This document shows positions 1 to 10,653 of a stretch of 64,000 nucleotides of DNA, one piece after another (position 1 is the stretch's first letter; each line of letters opens with the position of its first letter). The notes beneath the pieces were generated by a model. That model ran no database searches and had not been told where the DNA came from. It saw only the letters and a program-made list of their open reading frames with translations. This DNA comes from Bidens hawaiensis (taxonomy: Eukaryota; Streptophyta; Magnoliopsida; Asterales; Asteraceae). Made by a program: the position numbers and the translations under genes. The stretch covers positions 1 through 64,000 of the forward strand of contig JAIQDT010001123.1 of NCBI GenBank assembly GCA_021521415.1, in the 5' to 3' direction.

Positions 1-330
1 GATCTTCGAGAACCAACTAGCTCCTTGGAGCTGATCAAATAAGTCGTCGATCCTCGGGGAGCGGGTACCGATTTTTAACGGTAAGCTTATTTAATTCACG
101 ATAGTCAATGCATATCTGCATGCTACCATCCTTCTTTTTAACGAACAGGACCGGGGCACCCCAAGGTGAGATGCTCGGTCGAATAAAGCCTTATCGAGCA
201 AGTCATCCAACTGAGCCATAAGCTCCTTCATTTCATTCGGCGCTAGGCGGTAGGGAGCTTGGGCAACGGGCTTGGCGACCGGTACAAGGTATATCTAGAA
301 TTCGGCCTCCGCGATCCGGTGGCACGTCTG
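1..330 (-). pseudogene. Ty3/gypsy reverse transcriptase, N-terminal part (cut by window edge)
   Basis: Read on the minus strand this stretch encodes the start of a gypsy reverse transcriptase. [46 protein letters not shown] and [15 protein letters not shown] are all readable. These are the conserved first RT blocks that precede the catalytic aspartates, which lie outside the window. At least two frame changes are needed, one near position 185 and one near 45, so the copy is broken. It continues from the protease and gag to its right and belongs to the element whose 5' LTR is at 2631-4606. The order gag, protease, RT identifies Ty3/gypsy, probably a chromovirus. Confidence 0.85.
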
Positions 331-1036
331 ACAAATCATCTGGAAATCATCCAGGAAATCCTGAACAATAGGAACATCACCGACGGTAGCCACCTCGGTA
401 TTCATATTCATAGCATACGCCAGATACGCTCCCGCACCCCCGCTGCATCAACTTCCCCGCATTAAGCATGGATATAATATGTGGCATTGCAACATTCCGA
501 TCACCGAAGACCGTAATTCGAGTCCATCCGGGGCCCTTAGACGAACGAGTTTCTGACCACAAATGATCTAAGCATCAACATTCGCGAGCTAATCCATCCC
601 GAGCACCACATCGAAACAACCAAGCGCATCAAATACAATCGCACCGGAAATCTATAACCAGAAAACTCGATGGAACAACCCTGAATAGCCCTAGGACACG
701 GACACGGATTTTCCTACGGCGACCTCAACCTCAAACCATCGACTATGCGCTCGGGTGATTTATCCAACAGGGAACAGAAAGCGGTAGACACAAAACTCCT
801 ACTGGCGCCCGTATCAAATAAAACTAAGCATGTAACTCATCAAGTAGGGAAAAGTACCTGGGATGATATTATACTACTGCTTAGCTACACGGTCAACACA
901 TACAATTTCAAAGGAACAAGAAATTATAACGGTGGAATGAAAGCTACATAAGGAGAAAGTACCTGAGATGACATCCGCATCCTCTTTCGCTTCCTTCTTG
1001 GAGATGTTGAAGGCCCTCGCCCTGGCCTTCGGCTTC
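331..1036 (-). pseudogene. Degenerate gypsy aspartic protease region
   Basis: On the minus strand the part next to gag reads KARARAFNISKKEAKED, then DADVISG, the usual linker between the gag zinc knuckles and the gypsy protease. Further on, VVLGMD and IICGQKLVRLRAPDG match the C-terminal part of chromovirus proteases, a GMDWL-like motif with its W lost. Several stops and frame changes interrupt it. The catalytic D(S/T)G triplet is not clearly visible. The sequence around the end of VISG occurs twice, near 846-862 and 950-970, so about 105 bp between looks inserted or duplicated. Confidence 0.65.
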
Positions 1037-2281
1037 TCATCCATCTTCCCCCCGAGGAAGTCCCCTGCCCGACCCCCCCACCTTACTGGAAGGACAGTTT
1101 GATGCCAAGTGACCCGAACCCTTACAGCGGAAACATGTCAATGTCGGACACTCGAAATGAGGGTGTCCTACCTTATCACAATGAAAACAAGTACCCGGAC
1201 CCAATCCTACATTCCCCCTTGTGCGGTTTCCCGCACTTCTTGCAATTATAGAACTCCGCAACCCTTTGAAACCCAAAAGTCTCAGTCTTTAACCCTTTCC
1301 TCAGACGGATTAAAATTGCTTCCCCCGGCCGCTTACCATACGAATTTGAGTTCCATACCTTCCTATTCTCGGGCAGCGGTAACTTCTCCCTCTGATCATA
1401 TAGCGTACCAGCTAGAGTGACCACCGAGTGAAAAGAGTTCATGTCGGTAGTCAACACACCCCTATGAATGTCCACCGGAAGCCCCTTCACGTACTTCTTA
1501 ATCCTCTTGGTTTCGGGAGTAACTAAATCGGACATAAACGAGCCATCTTGTTAAACTTGGTGGTATACTCCCGATGCGACATAGTACCAGCCTCCAAGGT
1601 CAAGAATTCCTGCTCTATCTTATCCAATTCATGCGAAAGACAAAACTGATCGAGAACCAATTTCTTCAACTCAGCCCACATCATCCTCCTAATCGAACGA
1701 TCACCCATAGCTTGCGCCAAGTTATCCCACCAACATAGTGCCTCGGAACGAAACGAGGCAGTAGCATAAGTCACCATATCATCCCCCTTGCACTTACTAA
1801 CCCTCAGAACAGACTCCATCTCTCTCAGCCACTGATGTGCTGCCAATGCATCTTTAGTGCCATCGAAAGTAGGGGGGTCGCACTTCTTAAAGTCACCATA
1901 CGAGCAACCCCGAGTAGATACACTAATAGTCCGCACCTCATCTTCATCCCCACTCGGCACATATACTTCTTCTTCCTCTTCTACCTGCACCTCCCTACTC
2001 TTCCTTCCCTTATCCGAACCCTTACCAACCAGCGACTCCTCCATGGCCTTGACGGCCTCAGCAACGATCTCGGGAATGGCGCTATGGAGCACCTGGTAAA
2101 CCTCATCCGCGATAGCCGCGCGCATAACAGGATCTAAGGCGGGGTTATCCCCCTCCTCATGAATCGGGGTGTCCTGCTGGGAAGTAGGAATCTCACTCTC
2201 GGCTTCGGCACGTGGCTTACGACCACGACCGCGACCACGAACACTAGAACCACCCCTCTTAGCTGCTCGAGTATTAACCAT
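1037..2281 (-). pseudogene. Ty3/gypsy gag polyprotein with three zinc motifs
   Basis: The start at 2281 gives MVNTRAAKRGG, a basic N terminus, then an acidic stretch EVQVEEEEEVYVPSGDEDE. A retrotransposon gag domain follows, with AHQWLREMESVLRVSKC, EALCWWDNLAQ and KIEQEFLTLEAGTMSHREY. The frame changes near 1525-1535 and again near 1180-1270. After these come three zinc motifs: CKKCGKPHKGEC (spacing C-x2-C-x3-H-x3-C), CFHCDKVGHPHFEC and CFRCKGSGHLASNC (both C-x2-C-x4-H-x4-C). This three-finger arrangement is typical of plant chromoviruses of the Tekay/Del type. In an active element it would package RNA into virus-like particles. The two frame shifts make this copy non-functional. Confidence 0.88.
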
Positions 2282-2630
2282 GACTTATCCCTACAAAGAC
2301 AGAATTTTAACACGGTCAAGTACAAGTGGTAATTAGAACATGTAAGGTAAGGGTAAACTACTAATGACGTTGATCAAGTGTAATTAGTCGTTTACTTTAC
2401 CCACCCGTCCTAACCACCCCCTGCCTTTAACGTCGTTAGCCTTCCTTCTAACACTTAAACAGTTAATCACATACCGGGAACTTTTAAATCTAAAGGAATG
2501 ACTAATTAATTAAAAGTTACCTCTTGGCGTGCAGCTACTCGCGGTGGGCATACTGGTCTCTTTTCTTACAGTTCGAGTCCAATCATTCAGGGATGCTCGG
2601 ATCCCTCGAACCAAGGCTTTGTTACCAACT
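2282..2630 (-). promoter_or_regulatory. Gypsy leader and primer-binding site
   Basis: Non-coding leader between the gag start and the 5' LTR. The primer-binding site is at 2615-2630 and reads AGTTGGTAACAAAGCC on the minus strand. It resembles the usual TGGTATCAGAGCC complement of initiator tRNA-Met, with two substitutions. The neighbouring sequence, including the GGTTCGAGGGATCCGAGC-like stretch, also occurs next to the primer-binding sites at 6139 and 59281, so these elements share a leader family. Confidence 0.8.
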
Positions 2631-3316
2631 TGTAAGGCCCCGAATCCCGGGAACCCCACAGTTGGTAATCATACAAAACACTTAAGAAAATAATTAAACT
2701 TGAAAATGGTTTCTTCCATTAAAACAAACATCTCAGAGTATAGTTCAGCGGAAAACATAAATAATAGAATAAGTTCCCAAAACCCGGGAATTTTGCCCAA
2801 AATCAACATAGTTATCTTTAAATAAAAACTTTAAAAACAAATGTTTAATAGTGAAACTTCAATTCCCGTATGCCATTCACCATCCAAGTAGCTTCGTGCA
2901 CGTCCAAGCGATAAGGCATCCTCTTCCTAACCTGAAACTCACACTAACATGCACACAAAGTCAGCTTGAGCTGAGTGAGTTCAAGTTTTAAGTAAATAAC
3001 ATCATTAAATAATAGTTATGATAGTCATACCAAAGTTTTAAAACGTAAAAGGGTACATCCATCAAATCATCATTACCGAACTAAACATCCTCATACATAC
3101 ATATACAAAATGTATATGTAAACATCCTTTCAATTACATCTCTATATATATCACAGTATATATATATATATATATAACATCCATGTATAACATCAGGGTC
3201 GAGCAAACGTACAACCCAAACACGTAACATCAGTGCATGCAAACACAAAGTAGGCATACACAACATCAGTAGTCGAAACGACTACAACATCACCAGATAT
3301 AGGCCAAGAAATAATG

Positions 3317-3323
<7 letters not shown>

Positions 3324-3358
<35 letters not shown>
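3324..3358. repeat. (TA)n microsatellite
   Basis: An almost pure TA repeat inside the 5' LTR of gypsy element 1. A shorter TA tract lies at 3158-3176. Confidence 0.9.
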
Positions 3359-3360
<2 letters not shown>

Positions 3361-3589
3361 ACATCCCAAGGCCTACCATATGCTAGCAAGCCTATATAAA
3401 TTCGTTTAGGTGTGCATGCTAGCCCAAAAAGTAAAAGGGTAAAAAGGGCATCATGAACTCACCTGAAATCAATCGAACACCTGCAACGAGCTAGGAATCC
3501 CTAAGTGCACAATCACAAGCAAGGGCCTGTAAATTATACACAACATGTTACTAAACTAGACCGTAAGAACACTCTTGCCTAATGGGCCG

Positions 3590-3719
3590 CCCAAGGCCCA
3601 ACACTTGGCCCAAGGCCCAACAACTTGGACAAGGCCCAACACTTGGCCCAAGGCCCAACAACTTGGCCCAAGGCCCAACACTTGGCCCAAGGCCTAACAG
3701 CTTGACCCAAGGCCCAAGG
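3590..3719. repeat. 19-20 bp GGCCCAA minisatellite
   Basis: About six to seven head-to-tail copies of a 19-20 bp unit of the form AAGGCCCAACACTTGGCCC, with an alternating longer version carrying CAACAACTTGG. Each unit is itself partly palindromic (TTGGCCCAAGG). Confidence 0.9.
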
Positions 3720-4606
3720 ATAGTCAAATCGGGTCGAATGCGCGTGTAATAAACCTTAAAACCATTTGTTAAACGAATCAGCCCCGAATGGATAAAATTC
3801 CATTTTAAATCTTTTCATTCATCAAGATTATGTCACCCGAGTTGATAGGGTTGACGGTTCCTTTTTACACTCTTACTTTAACGTTTAAACGAAAATTCGC
3901 TCATCGCCGACTCGATTGACGAAACACTAACCACAGCAGCCCCAATCATCAAAAAAATAATTTTTCCACAGCCCTTAAACCCCCTAGGGCTGTACAAATT
4001 TATTCGGTCGGTCACCTATTCAATTAACACATCAAACTCAACAATTTGCAATTCTATACCCGATAAACCCTAGTTTTTGAACTAAAATCGATTGTCTGAC
4101 CTAAACACCTCCACTGGCCATGAAATTATAATATGATGTACATGTAATACCTAGCGGGATGTTGATGCAAAAACCTCACTCGAAACAGCCCCGGAAAAAC
4201 TCAATTGGGCAGCCACCCGGTTAGCCTACAACATGACGTTTTTCGATCAATACGCGCAATATGTGGATCAATTAACGTGAAAAAGACTTGGGGAATCGTA
4301 GTACATACCTTTAATTGAAGTTCTAAGGTTTAGAATTGGCTGCAAAAAAGAAAAATCGCGGGTCTTGGCCTTGATGTTCCTGCCGATCGCAACAGCCAAG
4401 GGGGGCTAGGGTTATGTTGTGTTATAACATAAGATATTACACTCTAGTCCCTCCAGATTGAGGTGTAAGGCAAAACGGAAGGAATAGCTAGGTTCTTTAA
4501 TATACCAGGATAATGTAAAGGCTTCCAAGAAACGTCGGTTAAGCCCCGAGAGTTATACATACTCTACAAGCTTTAGTTCTTGAAACCGGAATTAACGGGT
4601 GTTACA

Positions 4607-4948
4607 TAATTTGGGTAGTCATGTATTATAATGTCGAAATAAAACTTGTACATGTGACTCCTATTAGATAACTATGTACAACACATGCTCATAGTCCTAA
4701 TTTCCAAAACAAAACGTTTGTAGGAAATCGGTCATAGGTAGTTCATGATACAAATACGGTAATATTAGATAACTATGCACATCACCATGCACATAGTCCC
4801 GGTAAATAACCGGTCATAGATCACTTGAAATTTGATAATAAATTGCATAACAATAATTTGTGCAATAAACGACATAATAGAAATAAATGCGAGATTATGG
4901 TAACCATGATTTTCATTCATAACAAAACTTGACAATTAAATGAAGTTA
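4607..4948 (-). other. Gypsy element 2 remnant, no gene seen
   Basis: Sequence between the gypsy 1 insertion and the gag of gypsy 2. It is AT-rich with no readable protease. It holds two diverged copies of a stretch with ATTAGATAACTATG followed by CACATAGTCC-like sequence (about 4660-4700 and 4763-4800). Confidence 0.5.
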
Positions 4949-5752
4949 TTACGTTAGGTTTAAAAATAGAACTCGATAAAATAAACATCTCTTATGTAGC
5001 ATGTATTCTTGAAAGGTAAGGCCTAGACTTGGGAACCGTTGATGTAACACGCATGTCCTTGAGTACCTTGAGCAACTTGGTGAACTTGAGGTTGGTTGGT
5101 TTGGGTATCGGGAATAGGTTAGGCTTGAATTGCTTGAATGGGTTGGGCTTGGATTGGTTGGGGTTGGTTCACATGGGATTGGTTGAATTGGGTAAAATGA
5201 GTTGGATAACCTTGGGCTTGATAAGCTTGATATTGAGTGGTTTGGGTTGGGTAAGATTGAATTTGGTTCATGTGTGCAACTCTTGGGCATGCATTGCGGA
5301 AATTACTAGGATCTCCACAATTGTAACAAGCTCTAATAGTTGAGGGTGCTTGGGTAAACGGTTGAGCATGAGGTAAGGCTTGGGTCGGGTAAGAGGTGAG
5401 GTAAGTGGTTGAATCATGGGTTGGTTGAGTTCACAACATGTGGTAAAGAGGTGACCAAACGATCGCAATGAGTGCATTCACGACACTAGGCAAACGGTGG
5501 AATTTAAACGTATCGCATAAAGGGTGGGGTCCTGTGTAGGGCTTCTTAGTTGGTTGAGCTTGTTGGGCTTGAGATTGGGCCAAGACATAATTTTGGGAAT
5601 CTGACTTTCTTTTTTTGTTGCGGTAATGGGGTGAGTTGTTATTGTTGTGTTTGGAGGATTCGGCCTTAGAGGATTCGGTCTTGGACTCTTTGGCGAGCTT
5701 GGACGCGGGCTTATCTTTGGGATCTTTGGATTTCTTCCACGTCAAGGTCCCG
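4949..5752 (-). pseudogene. Gypsy element 2 gag, C-terminal part with altered zinc knuckle
   Basis: Minus-strand continuation of the gag interrupted at 5753. It starts GTLTWKKSKDPKDKPASK and is lysine- and serine-rich. It continues through YVLAQSQAQQAQPTKK and PHPLCDTFKFHRLP, then CYNCGDPSNFRNAC. That last motif is a zinc knuckle whose usual histidine is asparagine (C-x2-C-x4-N-x4-C). A long Q/P/Y-rich tail follows. Frame changes near 5430 and 5340 and stops show it is decayed. When the inserted element and one copy of its TSD are removed, the reading frame runs unbroken from the gag part at 7122-7889 into this part (HVKAG then TLTWKK). Confidence 0.85.
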
Positions 5753-6138
5753 TGCAACGCCCGCAAATTTCGTTAATCGGCTCGATTGTTTATAAATGTT
5801 TGTTTAAAAGCCGGGGTTTCATATTTTTAATTCAGGAGCCTTGTAATACGTTTCAAAAATCCATTTATCCATCCTTTTGCTCAAAACATCACCTCTATTC
5901 CTTGAAGGAATTTGTAGTCGAGGAATTCAAATAAAACAAACAATTTATTTATTTGTTTAGTTTTTACATTTGATTTTGGGCACCAATTCCCGGTTTTTGG
6001 GAATTTTAATACTTATTATTCCGCTGTTTAATTACTCTGAAATGGTTTTAAATAAGATGAACTTGTTTGGTTTTAATTTTTTTTTGAATTTTGGATATGA
6101 TTACCAACTGTAGGATTCCCGGGATTCGGGGCCTAACA
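5753..6138 (+). repeat. 5' LTR of the miniature element
   Basis: Starts TGCAACGCCCGCAAATTTCG, where TGC has probably replaced TGT, and ends GGGGCCTAACA. Nearly identical to 6735-7121; differences are scattered substitutions and small indels, pointing to a fairly recent insertion. Confidence 0.93.
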
Positions 6139-6154
6139 AGTTGGTATCAGAGCC
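6139..6154 (+). promoter_or_regulatory. Primer-binding site (initiator tRNA-Met type)
   Basis: AGTTGGTATCAGAGCC immediately follows the 5' LTR. TGGTATCAGAGC is the exact complement of the 3' end of plant initiator tRNA-Met. Confidence 0.93.
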
Positions 6155-6720
6155 ATGGTTCGAGGGATCCGAGCATTCTTGAATGCTTGGACTCGAACTA
6201 TAAAAGAAGGGACTAGAAATGCCAACAGCGAGTAGCTGCACGCCAAGAGGTAAATTTTATATTTTTTTATTCATTTTTATAAGCATTAGGGGCAGGGGTA
6301 CTTAGGATGGGCGGGTAGAGCAAATGATTAATAACACTTGATCAATGCTATTAGCAGTTTACCATTACCTTCCATGTTCGAAATGCTACTTGTGCTTGAC
6401 TGTGTTAGGATTCTGTCTTTGTAGGGATAGGATATGGCTAATTCTTGGGTCGTTAGCGTTAAAGTTCATTTCATTCCTTAATCCTTCCATTTATTTCTCA
6501 TCCTCTCGAGAGTCTTGTGCATAATTGATTAACTAAGGCATTGCATACTATCACTCCAGGTTTCCTTTTTACTTGTTGAGATTTTAGCTTCGTTCCTGTT
6601 TGACACGAGCGCCAGCAGGGGTTTTGCCTATGTCGTCCTCTAGTGTGATTAGATGATTAGGATTCGTCTCTATCCGCATCCGTTCCTATTACAACGGGAT
6701 TCGGGGACAAATCCCATTGT
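6155..6720 (+). other. Non-coding interior of the miniature element
   Basis: No reading frame of note. It contains the leader shared with the other gypsy elements (GGTTCGAGGGATCCGAGC after the PBS) and, near the end, TCCGTTCCTATTACAACGGG, shared with 58680-58710 on the opposite strand. Confidence 0.8.
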
Positions 6721-6734
6721 AAGGAGGGTGGACT
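6721..6734 (+). promoter_or_regulatory. Polypurine tract
   Basis: AAGGAGGGTGGACT directly precedes the 3' LTR, the usual primer site for plus-strand DNA synthesis. Confidence 0.88.
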
Positions 6735-7121
6735 TGTAACGCCCGCAAATTTCGTTAATCGGCTCGATTGTTTATAAATGTTTGTTTAAAAGCCGGGGTT
6801 TCATATTTTTAATTCAGGAGCCTTGTAATACGTTTCAAAAATCCATTTATCCATCCTTTTGCTCAAAACATCACCTCTTATTCCTTGAAGGCATTTGTAG
6901 TCGAGGAATTCAAATAAAACAAACAATTTATTTATTTGTTTAGTTTTTACATTTGATTTTGGGCACCAATTCCCGGTTTTTGGGAATTTTAATATTTATT
7001 ATTCTGTTGTTTAATTACTCTGAAATGGTTTTAAATAAGATGAACTTGTTTGGTTTTAAATTTTTTTTGAATTTTGAATATGATTACCAACTGTAGGATT
7101 CTCGGGATTCGGGGCCTTACA
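6735..7121 (+). repeat. 3' LTR of the miniature element
   Basis: Starts TGTAACGCCCGCAAATTTCG and ends CGGGGCCTTACA. It is followed by the target duplication TCCCG. Confidence 0.93.
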
Positions 7122-7889
7122 TCCCGGCCTTAACATGGTTCTCAGTGAGGGTACCAGCTAGGGTAATGGCATCGTAAAGTTCCTTTGGGTCTCGACTTAG
7201 TACGGAATCTTGGATTTTATCGGCAAACCCGTGATGTACTTGTCAATGGCAAGCTCTAAGGGAGGGACCATGTGCGGGATGAGAGTGCTCAATTCGTGAA
7301 ATCAATCGTTGTAGGTGGTATTATAACCTCTCTCTTGCTTCAAATTCTAGAATTATTCTTCCAACTTCCAGAGTTTATATTTCGGGCAAAACTTGTCTAA
7401 CATGAGCTTATTGAGGTCATCCCATGGCAAGGCCATGGCAACCTCAGCCCCAAGGTCCTTCTTTTTGCTATTCCACCAAGTAAGGGCACTCAATTTGAAA
7501 ACGCTTGAGGCATAAATGGTCTTTTTGTCATCCGGACAGGCACAACGAAGGAACACTCTTTCCATGTGCTCGAACCATTGAAGAAGGGTTGTAGCACCCT
7601 CAGTACCAAAGTAATCGGTCAGGTTAGCGTTGGTAAAATGCTTAATAGAGAAAATATTAGGGTTCACGAGAACATTAGCGGCATTCACGGTTTGGAGTTG
7701 AGAGATGACTATTGGGAGGGCTTCCACAATTCCTTTTGTGATACGAGATGACATGCTACAGCCAGAGTTGCCGGTGCGACGGTTACGGTTGACGAAGCGA
7801 GAAGAAGACATGCTACAACGACGACATTTTGAAAAATTTATTAGATTTTGGGATAAATTACAAAATTCCGAGTTTTTGTGAAAATTCAT
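7122..7889 (-). pseudogene. Gypsy element 2 gag, N-terminal part
   Basis: Minus-strand gag. A basic, serine-rich N terminus (SSRFVNRNRRTGNSG) is followed by the core gag domain: TLLQWFEHMERVFLRCACPD, SALTWWNSKKKDLGAEVA and LMLDKFCPKYKLWKLEE. These are the usual landmarks of plant gypsy gag proteins. A stop or frame change near 7350 is followed by further matching sequence (PHMVPPLELAIDKYITGLP) up to the insertion at 7121. The start codon is uncertain; 7889 and an internal methionine near 7811 are both possible. The copy is inactive because it is split by the miniature element and frame-broken. Confidence 0.85.
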
Positions 7890-8777
7890 GAAGGTACAAA
7901 AATGAATTTTTTATTAGCCTTAATGTGAAGTATTGATAATTAAATGAAATAACAAAATTTAGACGGTGGATTGCGATGTACATTAAAATAATCATTCATA
8001 ACAAAATCATTAATTTAACCCAAAAAAAATTTCATTGTTGAAATATCCATGTATCATCATGGCTAAATTTTCCAACAAAATATTTAAAATTGATTGAAAT
8101 CGAAATATGGGCATTGAGATGAATGGTTGGAGTATCCATGTATCACCATGGCTTTTCCCACCAATTCTTTCAACTAAAATATCATAAGGAAGAACCGAGT
8201 TTAGCCACGTATCACCGTGAATTAGGTTATAATTTAAGGATGTGATCGTCACATGACCACGATTGATACAATGAGGGTTGTAGATTCGTGAATGTTTGGT
8301 GTGATACGCTTTGGCTTAACAAGTTTCACACTCACACCTCACCCTCCAGGAAGGCAACCAGGTCTCGCGGCTGATCGTGATTTATGCGCATTGCACTTCC
8401 TTAGGTTCACAAGCCTTGGTGTCAAGGGATCAGTGTACAGGTGTGTCCCCATTACAGTTACTACGTATCCGTTACACGAATCATCCTCAAGGAGAGGGGA
8501 GTAAAAACGGTGGGAATTCTTAAGGAATTTCCTAATTTTTAAAATAATAACTAGGGTTTTGAAAAACTTTTGAGAGTGAGGCGTAGCCTCGGAATTTGTG
8601 TGTGCTTTGTGTACAAGAGTAATATCAAATCATTAAATAATATTTAAGCAACCGTAATCAATCATATAAATTAGGGTGCAAACACGTAAAGGCATATCAC
8701 GTATAGGGACCCTAAGCATGCTACAAGGTTGTTATATCTAACCACGTATCTTATTGCTTTCGGCTTTGATACCAATC
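7890..8777 (-). promoter_or_regulatory. Gypsy element 2 leader with primer-binding site
   Basis: Untranslated leader between the LTR and gag. The primer-binding site at 8763-8777 reads GATTGGTATCAAAGC on the minus strand, one base different from the initiator tRNA-Met complement. Three diverged copies of a short motif around ATCCATGTATCACCATGGC (about 8045, 8132 and 8200) form a loose repeat. Confidence 0.75.
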
Positions 8778-9712
8778 TGTCACACCCTGACCAAAGGAGG
8801 AAGATTCCGGGGCGTAACGTATTGATTGGGCAGTAGCTCAAAAGACACTAATTAAAGCGACAATAATTATTTAACTTCATTAACATTAAACAAGTACACA
8901 AATTTAATAAGTAAATACATCATAACTTGTAATTTAAATAAATATCCTAAGGTCAACTAACTATCTTCGATCTTGAATATATCAAATACTTGAACCTGTA
9001 ACATGTATAAAAATGGTGTTTGTCAACATGAATGTTGGAGATAATACATAAGTTTTAGTTGTATATATATATAGGTAAATCATAATTCATATGTAAATGG
9101 TGAGTATTACAACACTTATGAAAATGTAAACAACTAAATAGATGTGTACCCGTTCCTACTAACACAAAATCAATGTACTTGGGTAAGATCATACTAGATG
9201 AGGATGAGATACCAACCACCAAACATAAAAAAAACACTTAATCACATAGAGCATAATCATAAAGCATGCAATAATTACACATGGACATAAATTGAATTGT
9301 GTTTTAAATAGACGAGGAAATAAACATGAGTAATGTTAATAAGGTATATATGCTACCCCCAAAATATAAAAGATGAAAAAGGGGGTATGTAAACTCAACT
9401 TAACAGGGATTAACGAAGACGAGATGACGATAAGATTATGACAAAAGCGGTTGAGTTCCTCGGAATTTGTCAACAAAAGTCCTTAATTGTTTATAATAAT
9501 GTCGATGAATTATAAACAAAATAGTAACAGGGCTAATGACGAATTTGGGGTTTGATGGGATATAAGTAAAATTTATAATTAAAGTATCAATATTATAAGT
9601 TGTAACTAAATTTGTGAATGGTAGTGAAAATCAACAAATAAAATAATGAAACACGACATAATAATCGGTTTTTATAATGGAAGGGATTTGGAGACCTTTA
9701 GGGTTTATAATA

Positions 9713-9742
9713 TTATTATTATTGTTATTATTATTATTATTT
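9713..9742. repeat. (ATT)n microsatellite
   Basis: ATT triplets with one interruption, inside the gypsy 2 LTR. Confidence 0.85.
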
Positions 9743-9830
9743 GCATTTCGATTTTATTTCCAAATAAATAAATATTAATTGTTGATATTATAGTAATATA
9801 TATCTACAAATATTAGTTGTTGATATTAAG

Positions 9831-9834
<4 letters not shown>

Positions 9835-9876
<42 letters not shown>
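9835..9876. repeat. (TA)n microsatellite at MITE border
   Basis: A run of about 20 TA units directly abutting the left end of the MITE. Another interrupted TA tract lies at 10490-10530. Confidence 0.88.
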
Positions 9877-9880
<4 letters not shown>

Positions 9881-10262
9881 TAGTTTCATTTGAGAACTCA
9901 AAAAAAGTTAAGAACTTTTAGGAACTCTTAAAAACCAAATATTTTTTTAACTTTTTTTATATATTAACATTATTTGAGACTTGTTTATCATATATATAAA
10001 AAAAATTTGATTACATATATAAATCACAAGTTACACATGTGTAAAATTTATGTGCTAAAAATTTACATATGTGTTAAAAAAACATAGATATGCGTAAAAA
10101 AATAATTTTCATAATTGTTATCGTAAATATAGATGTCAAAACAGATAAAACTACACTTAAATAACATCAACATACAAAAATTTTTATAAAAACGTTAGTT
10201 ATTAAGAGTTCCTTGAAGTTCTTAAATAATTTAAGAGTTCTCAAATGATACTAATCCTATAT
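9873..10262. mobile_element. MITE with about 65-bp terminal inverted repeats
   Basis: The left end reads AGGGTTAGTTTCATTTGAGA and the right end, reverse-complemented, reads AGGATTAGTATCATTTGAGA. The similarity goes on through AACTC, AAGAACTT and GGAACTCTTAA in the same order. About 390 bp, AT-rich, non-coding. TA repeats lie on both sides, so the target may have been TA, but the exact duplication cannot be defined in that context. Superfamily not assigned. Confidence 0.8.
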
Positions 10263-10496
10263 AAATATATGTATATATATTAGAAAGTTAAATGAAAATT
10301 TATTTCGGGCGTTAATAGTTTATTAGTTCGGTTTATTACGCGAATGGTAGAAATATTATTATCCTTTTTGTTATTTGTGTATTGTATATATACATATATA
10401 TTATATGGATTAATTAATAAACGAGGGTTCAAAATGAGGAAAACAACAACCCGGGACTCGGTTTATTAAAATAGTATATAACTTATGTTATATATA

Positions 10497-10528
<32 letters not shown>

Positions 10529-10575
10529 TAACAATAGAAAACCTTAAAAATAAATTTAAAAAATACTTAAAACCG

Positions 10576-10653
10576 GGCCTGGGGAGGCTCGAACCCGCGT
10601 CCTAGGCCGGTTTAGGCGGTTCTCAAATATACCAGACCGCTAGACCAGCTTGG
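10576..10653 (-). other. tRNA-like module inside gypsy LTR
   Basis: On the minus strand an A-box-like stretch GCTGGTCTAGCGGTCTGGT (10631-10649) is followed about 35 bases later by a B-box-like GGGTTCGAGCCTC (10584-10596). T-runs follow (TTTT near 10570, TTTTTT at 10558-10563). It runs in the sense of the host LTR. It does not fold into an obvious intact cloverleaf, so it is not called as a tRNA gene. Confidence 0.6.

Larger units (their letters stand above)
2631..4606 (-). mobile_element. 5' LTR of gypsy element 1 (about 1.98 kb)
   Basis: On the plus strand the repeat starts TGTAAGGCCCCGAATCCCGG beside the primer-binding site and ends AACGGGTGTTACA at 4606. In element sense it therefore begins TGTAACACCCG and ends GGGCCTTACA, with proper TG..CA ends. 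The bases just outside the right end are TAATT (4607-4611), the expected target duplication; its partner lies left of the window. It contains the minisatellite at 3590-3719 and (TA)n tracts. The start resembles the LTR at 62216. Confidence 0.8.
5753..7121 (+). mobile_element. Non-autonomous miniature LTR retrotransposon (TRIM-like), 1,369 bp
   Basis: Two direct repeats of 386-387 bp flank a 596-bp interior with no coding capacity. Next to the first repeat is a primer-binding site TTGGTATCAGAGCCA, complementary to initiator tRNA-Met. Next to the second is a polypurine tract AAGGAGGGTGGACT. The element is bounded by a perfect 5-bp duplication TCCCG (5748-5752 and 7122-7126). It lies antisense inside the gag of gypsy element 2. 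It keeps every cis signal for reverse transcription but no gag or pol, so it must have moved using proteins of another element. Its leader, polypurine tract and LTR ends match the larger element at 54538-62215. Confidence 0.95.

Noticed and set aside
1835..2137. Plus-strand frames overlapping the gypsy gag
   Set aside because: Antisense of the well-supported gag; low-complexity S/T/P composition.
5029..5343. Plus-strand frame rich in G/L/N (GLGLDWLGL repeats)
   Set aside because: It is the antisense shadow of the Q/P-rich gag tail on the minus strand.
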